Of a stretch of DNA of 8,516 nucleotides, positions 1 through 5,866 are shown piece after piece. Position 1 is the stretch's first letter; each line of letters begins with the position of its first letter. Source of the stretch: JBEKHI01 sp050012355 (lineage in GTDB: Bacteria; Actinomycetota; Actinomycetes; Streptosporangiales; Streptosporangiaceae). A program made the position numbers and the translations under genes. Where the stretch lies: the NCBI GenBank assembly GCA_050012355.1, contig JBEKHI010000362.1:1-8516 (forward strand). Direction: 5' to 3'. The notes below the pieces were generated by a model. It had not been told where the DNA came from. It saw only the letters and a list, made by a program, of their open reading frames with translations, and ran no database searches.

Positions 1-120
1 GACCGGGTGCTGGATTCCGGTGCCAAGGACATCGTGCGGCGATCGGCGCAGCGCTACCAGGAACTGCTACGAGGCGGCGCGGTAGCCCGAGGGCACACAG
101 GCCTACCGCGCCAGGCCTAA
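1..120 (+). CDS. C-terminal fragment of an unidentified protein
   Basis: An open frame enters from the left edge and ends at TAA (118-120), giving 39 residues that begin DRVLDSGAKDIVRRSAQRYQ and end GLPRQA. The stretch is charged and probably helical, with no signal peptide, membrane segment or recognisable motif. Codons are mostly G/C-ending, as in the other genes here, and a hairpin directly follows the stop, so this is probably the true 3' end of a gene that starts outside the window. The family cannot be named from so short a tail. Confidence 0.6.
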   Translation, partial: DRVLDSGAKDIVRRSAQRYQELLRGGAVARGHTGLPRQA

Positions 121-145
121 AACGCGGTATGGGATGGACCGCGTT
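121..145 (+). terminator. Hairpin directly after the first stop codon
   Basis: A perfect 8-bp inverted repeat, AACGCGGT (121-128) and ACCGCGTT (138-145), encloses a 9-nt loop and starts on the base after the TAA stop. No T-run follows, as is common for actinobacterial terminators. It probably ends the upstream transcript and separates it from the secreted-protein gene. Confidence 0.5.
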
Positions 146-231
146 ATCGGCGATGCCCGCAGGCTCAGCCCTAACATTACGTAGTCATAGAGAAACTTTT
201 TGCAGTCACCGGCGTGTCGCGTGATCCCCAG

Positions 232-264
232 CACCACCAGTGGTTGACCAGTGTTTCACCAGTG
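232..264 (+). promoter_or_regulatory. Triple 11-nt direct repeat, PHO-box-like operator
   Basis: ACCAGTG occurs three times at exactly 11-nt spacing (236-242, 247-253, 258-264). Taken as 11-nt units, the second and third begin GTTGACC and TTTCACC, each one base from the GTTCACC core of Streptomyces PhoP direct-repeat units; the first unit (CACCACC) keeps only part of it. The array lies 75-107 bp upstream of the TTG start of the secreted-protein gene, a fitting place for activator sites. SARP-type activators also bind heptamers at 11-bp spacing, so the regulator is not settled. The periodicity is visible in the sequence; PhoP binding is inferred. Confidence 0.4.
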
Positions 265-284
265 CCGTGTCTTCTGTCAGCCAA

Positions 285-334
285 TGTCCCCTGTATGTTT
301 ATCGCGGCCTATGTAACAACAACCACAGGGGATA
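285..334 (+). promoter_or_regulatory. 5'-leader stem that would cover the ribosome binding site
   Basis: TCCCCTGT (287-294) is the exact reverse complement of ACAGGGGA (325-332), which contains the AGGGGA ribosome binding site of the TTG start at 339. The stem extends by a G-U pair (286/333) and a U-A pair (285/334), giving 10 bp around a 30-nt loop. If transcription begins upstream of 285, translation initiation could be blocked when it folds. The loop holds a minimal ATG-TAA reading frame (311-316). Possible -10 hexamers TATGTT (294-299) and TATGTA (310-315) lie inside it; a start at either would remove the 5' arm from the transcript and abolish the structure. Confidence 0.35.
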
Positions 335-338
335 TAAC

Positions 339-1136
339 TTGCACGCTTATTTCCGGAAGCTGCTGACCATCGCGGGGGCCGCCGTGGCAGCGGGCGGGCT
401 GGTGCTAAGCGCGGCGGCGCCAGCGCTGGCCGACACCACCGACGTCTACGTCCAGAAAGCGAACCTGACCGTATCCACGTCCGCGGGTAGCTGCAGTATC
501 TACCTCACCGCGGCCGAGGGGCACAACTACGCGTCGCTGTTCTACAACAACGTTCACTCTGGCGTCGTCTGCCGCGTGCAGCTGGAGCGTTCCGCTAACC
601 ACGGGAAGACCTGGGCCCGAGCCTCCGGCCTCGATGCCATCGGGTCGCGATCCGGCACCATAGTCCTGGCCAAGACCTACAACTACTACGTGGGCGGGGA
701 CGTGGCCCGCGGCTGCGTGACGGTCAACGGCGGCACCCACTGCACGTCCGCGGTCACCATCAGCGGTGGCTCCGGCGTGCCTGCCCAAGAGGCGCTGTCC
801 CCGAGCTTCCTGGACGAGCTGGTCAGCTCTTCGACATCCGAGGATTCATGCCAGGCCGCGGTCGTCTCCGCCGCCAGCCCGAAGAGTTCCAAGAGCACGG
901 CCGGCGCGGTCTTCATCAACCAGTCCTCCGGCCACACCTGCACGGGCTGGCTGGAGCGGACCAATAACAACGGCAAGACCTGGTACAACGAATCCGCTTC
1001 CCATTCGATAGGGAACGTGTCCGGAACCACCGCGTACGCGATCACCGCGACCTACGCCGACGGCACCGGATACAAGGTGCGCGCCTGCCTCCGTCTTTCT
1101 GGCAGCTCCGCCGTGCACTGCTCCACCGCCTGGTAA
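339..1136 (+). CDS. Secreted protein with two tandem four-cysteine modules
   Basis: This 265-residue exported protein belongs to no family I can name. The TTG start (339-341) is chosen because AGGGGA sits 6 nt upstream and a classic signal peptide begins there: a short basic n-region (R6, K7), a hydrophobic core at about 8-27, and cleavage after A-L-A at residue 31. An in-frame GTG at 240 would bury the signal peptide behind 33 residues translated from the control region. The mature part contains an internal duplication. Module 1 (about 50-141) has C52, C78, C126 and C135; module 2 (about 170-265) has C171, C201, C250 and C261. Both contain LER-[ST]-x-N-x-GKTW (82-92 and 205-215), followed by IG..SGT. 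The eight mature cysteines suggest two disulfides per module. A linker of about 28 residues rich in Ser and Glu joins the modules. No catalytic motif or cell-wall anchor is visible, so it is probably released, perhaps as a binding protein or inhibitor. Confidence 0.85.
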   Translation: MHAYFRKLLTIAGAAVAAGGLVLSAAAPALADTTDVYVQKANLTVSTSAGSCSIYLTAAEGHNYASLFYNNVHSGVVCRVQLERSANHGKTWARASGLDAIGSRSGTIVLAKTYNYYVGGDVARGCVTVNGGTHCTSAVTISGGSGVPAQEALSPSFLDELVSSSTSEDSCQAAVVSAASPKSSKSTAGAVFINQSSGHTCTGWLERTNNNGKTWYNESASHSIGNVSGTTAYAITATYADGTGYKVRACLRLSGSSAVHCSTAW

Positions 1137-1147
1137 CAGCCCCGCGT

Positions 1148-1179
1148 CCCGGCTCGGCCACTCAACTGGCCGAGCCGGG
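1148..1179. terminator. Shared hairpin terminator between convergent genes
   Basis: A 13-bp perfect inverted repeat (1148-1160 and 1167-1179, core CCCGGCTCGGCC / GGCCGAGCCGGG) encloses the 6-nt loop CTCAAC. It lies 12 bp after the secreted-protein stop. The loop contains the dnaE2 stop codon (TCA on the + strand, 1162-1164), so one arm is dnaE2 coding sequence. The symmetry allows it to act in both directions. No U-tract follows on either side, as is typical of high-GC actinobacteria. Confidence 0.75.
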
Positions 1180-4100
1180 GCTCGCGTGCCACAGCCGCCG
1201 CGGCGCCGCCTTGACCGGCCCGCCAGGACCACCCATCTCCGCGTACGGGGACATCACAAAACCATTAGAAAACACTTGGCCATAACGACGCGTGCGCTGC
1301 CCCTCAGGTCCCCCGCGAGCCATCGCCGCCCGGACCGCGTCGATTCCTTCCTTCTCCCGGATCTCGTCAAGCTCCGCCAGGTCCCAGCAGTCGATCCCGT
1401 TCACCGTGGTGGCGAGCGGTCCTCCCGCCCACCTCCCCTCCCCCCTTCCATGGCGGATCCGGCCGCGGACCAGCAGCAGCCAGGACCCGAACACCCGCGC
1501 CGCGCACCGGTCCTGCACCGATTCGAAGAACGTCAGGTCCACCAGGCCGTGCGCGTCATCGAGGGTGGCGAAGATAATCCGCTGCCCGGAACGCACCGCG
1601 GGGGTCTGGGTCGCGACCTTCACCCCGGCGACCAGCACCACCTCTCCTGGACGGCAGTCCCGCAGACGAGCGGAGCGGACGACGCCGAGCCCGTCGAGCA
1701 GGTCGGAGTAGAAGCCGAGCACGTGCTGGGTCACGTCGAAGCCGAGCACGTCGAGCTCGGCCTCGACGCGTTCGGCCGGGTCCAGCTCACGTAGCTGTCC
1801 CGACGGCACCAGGCCGGCGAAGCCGTCGCTGGTCTCCGCATCGTCGTCGGCGAACAGATCCAGTGTGTTCGATGTCTTGGATGAGGTGCGGTCTAGGACA
1901 GTGACGCGGGCCAGGAGATCTCGTCGCGTCGTTATGGTGTAAAGGTTGTCGAAGGCACCGGTGAGGACGAGGCGGTCGGTGACTGGGCGGCTCGCTCCGG
2001 CCCGGTTCCAGAAGTCGCGCAGCGAGCGGTACGGCTGACCGGCCACGATGCTCGCGACCTCGGCGTCGCGGATGCCCTTGATCTCGCGGAGCGAGACGCG
2101 GATGTTCTTGCCTTCGGTCAGCCAGCCGTCGCCCGACTCGTTAACGTCAACAGGCAGGACACCGATGCCATGCAGCCGGGCGTCGGCGACGATCACCCGC
2201 TTGGGGTACATGCCAGGATCATGGGTGAGCACGCCGGCGTAGAACGCGGCCGGGTGATGCCGCTTGAGCCACGCCGACTGGTAGGTCGGTATCGCGAACG
2301 CGGCGGCGTGCGCCTTGCAGAACCCGAACCCGCCAAACGCCTCGAGCACGTCCCACACCCGGTCGACGACCGGCTTGTCGTAGCCCTTCGCCGTCGCGGT
2401 CGCGCGAAACCAGCGGCGCGCGCTCTCCAGCCCGGCGGGCTCGGACAGCGCGCGGCGCACCTGGTCGGCCTCGGACAGGCCGCAGCCGGTCATCACGTCG
2501 ATGATCCGCAGCACCTGCTCGTGGAAGACCACCACTCCCCCGGTATCGGCGAGCGCGGGTTTTAGCTTTTCGTGCGGGTAGGACGGCGGTTGCTTGCCGT
2601 GCCGGGTGCGCAGGTACGGAGTGATCATGTCCGAGTTGACCGGTCCGGGGCGGAACAGCGAGATGTCCACGATCAGGTCGTGTATGTTGCCCGGCGCCAG
2701 TTTTGTGACCAGCTCGCGCTGGCCGGGTGACTCGATCTGGAAGCAGCCGAGCGTGCGGGCTTGCTGGATCATCTCGTAGGTAGGTTTGTCGGCCATGTCG
2801 ATGGCGTCGAGGTCGATCTTGGTTCCTTGAGTCCGCTCGATCTCCTTGATCGTGTAAGCCATCGCGGACTGCATCCGGACGCCGAGCACGTCCAGCTTGA
2901 TGACGCCGGCCAGGTCGGCGTCGTCCTTGTCCAGGTGCGACAGCGGCAGGCCGTCGAGTGAGCTGCGCTCGACGGCGGTGCGGTCGAGCAGGCCTTTGTC
3001 GGATAGCAGCACGCCGCAGGGATGCATCGCGACGTGTCTCGGCAGCCCATCCAGCTGCTCGGCGATGCGAAACACGGTCGCCAGGTGCGGCGCGGACAGC
3101 TGGCTGGTGCGCAGCTCTGGTAGCTCGGTCAGGGCGCTGGTGATGTGTTTCGCGCGGATGTGCGGGAACGCCTTCGCGATCGAGTCGATCTCGGTCGGCG
3201 GCAGTCCCATGGCCGCCGCCACGTCGCGGATCGCGGATCGCGCCCGGTACGTCTCCATCATGCTGACGCAGGCGGTGCGCTCCGCGCCGTAGGCGTTCAT
3301 GATGATCCGGTACGCGTCTATCCGGCGGGCAGACTCCACATCCAGGTCGATGTCGGGCAGGGTGATGCGGTCTTTGGATAGGAAGCGCTCCATGATCAGG
3401 TCGTGCTCGAGCGGGTCGATGGCGGAGATGCCCAGCAGGTGGTTCACCAGCGAGCCCGCGCCCGAGCCGCGGATCGCGCAGCGGATGCCCTCGGCGCGGA
3501 TGCGGTCGGCGACGTCGGCGACAGTGAGGAAGTACGAGGCCATGCCGGTGCGCTCGATGATGTTCAGCTCATGGTCGAGTCGGTCTCGCTGGTATTTTCT
3601 TGCTGTTATCACGCAGCGGGCGCGTAGCACCGCGTCCGGGTCGGTCGCGGTCAGTTCAGGGAGGTGCAGATCCCCGATGCCCAGGTCGATCGCCGGATCG
3701 AGCATGCAGCGGGTCGCCAGCCTCATGGTCGCCTCGAGGATCTCGTTGTCCATGTTGTCGGCGATCCGCTCCGCGGTGGCGGCCATCTGCTCGGGCGAGG
3801 CCAAGTGGGCGCGGCCGTTGAGCTTGCCAAGCTTCGGCGAGCCGAGCGGGACCAGGTTGCGCGCAGCGTCCAGCACCTCCGCGACCCGGCTGTCCGCTGG
3901 GTCCAGGTAGCGAACCGCGTTGGTCAGCACCGCGGGGATCTTGTTTCGCTTTGCCAGCCCGGCCATCCGTCCCGCGCGGGCCGTGTCACCCGGCTGGAGG
4001 TGATCGGTGAGCTCGATCATGACCTCGCAACGATCACGCCATCTGTCTAGTGCGGCCGCGGCCATATCCGGTCGGCGAGCGGCGATCGCCCGGCCAACGT

Positions 4101-4626
4101 CACTGTCGTTGCCGAGCAGGATGACCAGGCCAGCCGCATGCTGGGCGACAAGCTCAAGCGTGACCGCCGGCCCGGTGGCGGTGCCGGTGCCGGTGCCGCG
4201 CTCGGCGGCGGCGCCGTCGGTGCTGGCGGTGCTGGCGGTGCTGGCGGTGCCGAGGCGCTCGGCGGCGGCACCCTCGGCGGCGTGCGCCGCGCTCACCAGC
4301 CGACACAACGACCCCCAGCCGCCCTTCCCCACCGCCAGCACCGTGATCCGCGCCACATCCCCCGGTACCCTTGCCACCCACGTCTCCCCCGGTATCCGTG
4401 TCTCCCCCGCGGCGGAGAGCGCCAGGTCCGCGCCAAGGATGGGGGCGATTCCGACCGCTTTACAGGCTTCGATGTGCTTATACGCTCCGTACAACCCGTC
4501 GCGATCGGTGAGCGCAAGCGCCGGCGCTCCGTCACTCACAGCCCGCTCAGCCAGCGCCCGCGGGCTCGCCGTGCCGTAACGCAGCGAGTACGACGACGCG
4601 ACATGAAGATGGATGAAGTGAGCCAC
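1162..4626 (-). CDS. dnaE2: Error-prone DNA polymerase III alpha subunit, DnaE2/ImuC type
   Basis: This 1154-residue C-family DNA polymerase is of the type used for translesion synthesis and damage-induced mutagenesis. The GTG start (4626) has a GGGGGGA ribosome binding site 9 nt upstream. Order of domains: PHP (about 1-260), polymerase palm, fingers and thumb (about 300-800), helix-hairpin-helix (about 845-895) and OB fold (about 990-1070). Catalytic aspartates are D425 and D427 in PDIDLD and D579 in KLDVLG; the 152-residue spacing between D427 and D579 equals that between E. coli DnaE D403 and D555. FHEQV (701-705) and GFCKAHAAAFA (768-778) support the DnaE2 subtype. The PHP site keeps H6 and H8, but TDH reads TDR (R42) and NDVH reads NAVR (R239), so metal-dependent proofreading is unlikely. 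TLDLF (921-925) resembles a clamp-binding pentapeptide. A low-complexity Ala/Thr/Ser/Gly insert lies at about 118-153. The C-terminal RRLWHASPGSAS looks family-typical, so the stop inside the terminator loop is genuine. Neither imuA' nor imuB is in the window. Confidence 0.96.
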   Translation of the reverse strand: MAHFIHLHVASSYSLRYGTASPRALAERAVSDGAPALALTDRDGLYGAYKHIEACKAVGIAPILGADLALSAAGETRIPGETWVARVPGDVARITVLAVGKGGWGSLCRLVSAAHAAEGAAAERLGTASTASTASTDGAAAERGTGTGTATGPAVTLELVAQHAAGLVILLGNDSDVGRAIAARRPDMAAAALDRWRDRCEVMIELTDHLQPGDTARAGRMAGLAKRNKIPAVLTNAVRYLDPADSRVAEVLDAARNLVPLGSPKLGKLNGRAHLASPEQMAATAERIADNMDNEILEATMRLATRCMLDPAIDLGIGDLHLPELTATDPDAVLRARCVITARKYQRDRLDHELNIIERTGMASYFLTVADVADRIRAEGIRCAIRGSGAGSLVNHLLGISAIDPLEHDLIMERFLSKDRITLPDIDLDVESARRIDAYRIIMNAYGAERTACVSMMETYRARSAIRDVAAAMGLPPTEIDSIAKAFPHIRAKHITSALTELPELRTSQLSAPHLATVFRIAEQLDGLPRHVAMHPCGVLLSDKGLLDRTAVERSSLDGLPLSHLDKDDADLAGVIKLDVLGVRMQSAMAYTIKEIERTQGTKIDLDAIDMADKPTYEMIQQARTLGCFQIESPGQRELVTKLAPGNIHDLIVDISLFRPGPVNSDMITPYLRTRHGKQPPSYPHEKLKPALADTGGVVVFHEQVLRIIDVMTGCGLSEADQVRRALSEPAGLESARRWFRATATAKGYDKPVVDRVWDVLEAFGGFGFCKAHAAAFAIPTYQSAWLKRHHPAAFYAGVLTHDPGMYPKRVIVADARLHGIGVLPVDVNESGDGWLTEGKNIRVSLREIKGIRDAEVASIVAGQPYRSLRDFWNRAGASRPVTDRLVLTGAFDNLYTITTRRDLLARVTVLDRTSSKTSNTLDLFADDDAETSDGFAGLVPSGQLRELDPAERVEAELDVLGFDVTQHVLGFYSDLLDGLGVVRSARLRDCRPGEVVLVAGVKVATQTPAVRSGQRIIFATLDDAHGLVDLTFFESVQDRCAARVFGSWLLLVRGRIRHGRGEGRWAGGPLATTVNGIDCWDLAELDEIREKEGIDAVRAAMARGGPEGQRTRRYGQVFSNGFVMSPYAEMGGPGGPVKAAPRRLWHASPGSAS
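4174..4197. repeat. GGTGSC hexamer repeat inside dnaE2
   Basis: Four tandem hexamers: GGTGGC once and GGTGCC three times. They encode the GTGTGTATG stretch (about residues 144-152) in the PHP-domain insert of the polymerase. The unit is a multiple of three, so copy-number change would keep the reading frame. Confidence 0.8.
4219..4250. repeat. 9-bp tandem repeat inside dnaE2
   Basis: Three perfect copies of GGTGCTGGC (4219-4245) plus a 5-nt partial copy (4246-4250). They encode the AST-AST-AST run near residues 127-136 of the PHP-domain insert. This is an in-frame minisatellite likely to vary in length between strains without disrupting the polymerase. Confidence 0.85.
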
Positions 4627-4763
4627 GCGAAAAGGTCCCCCCGACCCGAATTAAGGCAAGTTTGCGGTGCACCAGGGTTCCCAGGCGGCCGACTCCCCAC
4701 ACACCCAGAATGCGGCCCGGAATGTCCGCGATGCCGGGCCTGGCACTCCTTCTACAGCGCCGT

Positions 4764-4819
4764 CGATGGCCCATCGCTAGCGCCATAGCCCCATCGATGG
4801 CCCATCGATGGGGCTCGAG
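4764..4819. repeat. 56-bp palindromic intergenic repeat, copy A
   Basis: This copy matches positions 5867-5922 at 50 of 56 bases, in the same orientation. It contains a 6-bp inverted repeat with a one-base centre (CGATGG-C-CCATCG, 4764-4776) and a perfect 14-bp inverted repeat with a one-base centre (4787-4800 and 4802-4815), which itself carries two CCATCGATGG palindromes. It begins 37 bp past the stop of the DUF6504 gene, in the gap before dnaE2, so on the minus strand it would form a strong hairpin between the two genes. It could be a terminator or attenuator, or a REP/MITE-like element. Confidence 0.8.
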
Positions 4820-4856
4820 TCACCTGCGCGAGCGAGCAGATGTCCTGGTATGCGGG

Positions 4857-5138
4857 TCAATCCATGACCCTGCGCAGCGTCCACGCGTCGGACGCGATCT
4901 CGTGGCGCAGTTCGTAGACGCCCGCCGGGATCCCCTGCCCCGGCGACGCTTCGACACGCCAGAACTCCTGCTCAGGCTGAGACGGCTCGGGACCAGGTTC
5001 TCGCCACCAGTCCCGGTTAATCACCCAGTGCTCAAGCACCCCGCGCACGGTGTAAAGCCGACCCCGCCATACGAACCGGACCGGGCGTCCGTCATCCCGA
5101 GCCTGGACATCAACCGGCTCCCTGTACACCCTGCTCAT
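4857..5138 (-). CDS. DUF6504 family protein, DnaE2-associated
   Basis: This small soluble protein of 93 residues starts MSRVYREPVDV and contains RFVWRGRLYTVRGVLEHW, REWW-like NRDWWREPG, FWRVEASPG, VYELRH and WTLRRVMD. I recognise this pattern, from memory rather than a search, as DUF6504, a family often found beside Y-family (ImuB-like) and DnaE2 polymerase genes in actinomycetes. Its biochemical role is not established; an accessory role in the mutasome is inferred from the neighbourhood. The ATG at 5136-5138 is chosen because the family signature starts there, with GGGAG 12 nt upstream. An in-frame ATG at 5273 lies within the promoter/operator and would add 45 non-family residues. Its stop is 230 bp upstream of the dnaE2 start on the same strand, a wide gap that contains repeat copy A. 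It is probably damage-inducible from the promoter at 5261-5289. Confidence 0.85.
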   Translation of the reverse strand: MSRVYREPVDVQARDDGRPVRFVWRGRLYTVRGVLEHWVINRDWWREPGPEPSQPEQEFWRVEASPGQGIPAGVYELRHEIASDAWTLRRVMD

Positions 5139-5257
5139 CTGCTGCCCGCACTCCCTTGTCTCCCAATCGTCCGGAGACCCCACCGGACCGACCCACCCGG
5201 GGGAAGACAGGCAAGTACCACTATGTTCGTGAGGACGAGACCCAACCGCCCTCTTGC

Positions 5258-5289
5258 TCGAATGTAGGTTCAATCGAACACTATGTCAA
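5258..5289 (-). promoter_or_regulatory. Sigma70-like promoter overlapped by a LexA/SOS-box-like operator
   Basis: Read on the minus strand, TTGACA (5289-5284) is a perfect -35 box, followed by a 17-bp spacer and TACATT (5266-5261) as the -10. The 16-mer TTGAACCTACATTCGA (5273-5258) covers the -10 and matches the actinobacterial SOS box TCGAAC-N4-GTTCGA at 10 of 12 defined positions. Transcription would start near 5254, leaving a leader of about 116 nt before the DUF6504 ATG. LexA bound here would block the polymerase, which fits a damage-inducible DUF6504-dnaE2 unit. The local AT-richness also fits a promoter. LexA binding is inferred. Confidence 0.65.
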
Positions 5290-5866
5290 ATCATGTAGCG
5301 TATCTACCTGCGAGAATGCTGTTGTACGCAATCGCAAACGTTAATCATGTGACCCCTACGAAGCCCACCCGGTAGTCACATCGGCACGACCGGCACCACC
5401 CGGCACTGATAGCCAACCAAGTCATCATGATTGTTTTAGCGGGGGCCACAAGGCACCAACCGTCGGACACCACGCGACCACCACATCGACGCGGCCGAGC
5501 CAGCCGACGGACGCGCACAGGACCCAGCCGACGGCCCGCTGCCCGCTGCCCGCTGCCCGCTGCCCGCTGCCCGCTGCCCGCTGCCCGCTGCCCGCTGCCC
5601 GCTGCCCGCTGCCCGCTGCCCGCTGCCCGCACCAGCGAAGCACTTGTCCCGGCTTCGTGTCCCTAACCCGCCGGAAATATCACTCTAAGTTGGGTAGCTA
5701 GGGTGCATTAACCCGGGAGAAGTGCCGCCATGCTGGTCCTGGGCTCGGTCCTGGCCCTAGCCCCAGGTCGACGGCCGGCCACCCCCCGTTACCCCCAAGG
5801 GCCGCACGGAAGCGCAACGCCCGCTATGCCGGGTTTAGCCGCCCTGGCTCCACTCCCCGACCCCAG
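5290..5866. other. Gene-poor intergenic region
   Basis: I find no convincing gene in this stretch. It holds, in order, an imperfect inverted repeat (ATGTGAC 5347-5353 and GTCACAT 5375-5381, extended by TAC/GTA with a CCC bulge), a 10-nt direct repeat CAGCCGACGG (5501-5510 and 5525-5534), and the heptamer array 5534-5630. Open frames crossing the array are translations of the repeat. A 53-codon frame at 5730-5891 has a plausible GGGAGA ribosome binding site, but it runs into repeat copy B and lacks the third-position GC bias of the real genes. Confidence 0.6.
5534..5630. repeat. Heptamer tandem array (GCCCGCT)n with G-quadruplex potential
   Basis: Thirteen perfect copies of GCCCGCT (5534-5624) are followed by a six-base partial copy (5625-5630), with no mismatch over 97 bp. 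The minus strand reads GGG-CAGC repeatedly, giving 14 GGG tracts with 4-nt loops, which fits the usual G-quadruplex pattern and is enough for three in a row. Perfect identity suggests recent expansion by slippage, so copy number should vary between strains. It lies about 245 bp upstream of the DUF6504-dnaE2 promoter and about 300 bp past the end of the Lrp gene. Confidence 0.95.

Noticed and set aside
240..338. GTG start at 240 adding 33 residues to the secreted protein
   Set aside because: It would place the signal peptide internally and translate the 11-nt repeats and leader stem. The TTG at 339 has a good ribosome binding site and gives a standard signal peptide.
295..366. 24-codon frame starting ATG at 295 and overlapping the secreted-protein start
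   Set aside because: It has no ribosome binding site and overlaps the signal-peptide coding region; nothing beyond the open frame supports it.
2170..2565. Long + strand open frames opposite dnaE2
   Set aside because: They are antisense shadows expected from high GC content over an intact, motif-rich polymerase gene.
5139..5273. N-terminal extension of the DUF6504 protein to an ATG at 5273
   Set aside because: The extra 45 residues have no family resemblance and their codons overlap the -10 box and SOS-like site.
5268..5279. GTTC-AATC-GAAC as a second LexA box
   Set aside because: The half-sites are inside-out relative to GAAC-N4-GTTC and share bases with the better site at 5258-5273.
5534..5630. 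Heptamer array as a CRISPR array
   Set aside because: The unit is 7 bp with no spacers; it is a simple tandem repeat and no cas genes are present.
5345..5643. Minus-strand frames encoding GQRAAGS repeats
   Set aside because: A 7-bp repeat without stop codons opens all frames on both strands, and no ribosome binding site or flanking domain supports a protein.
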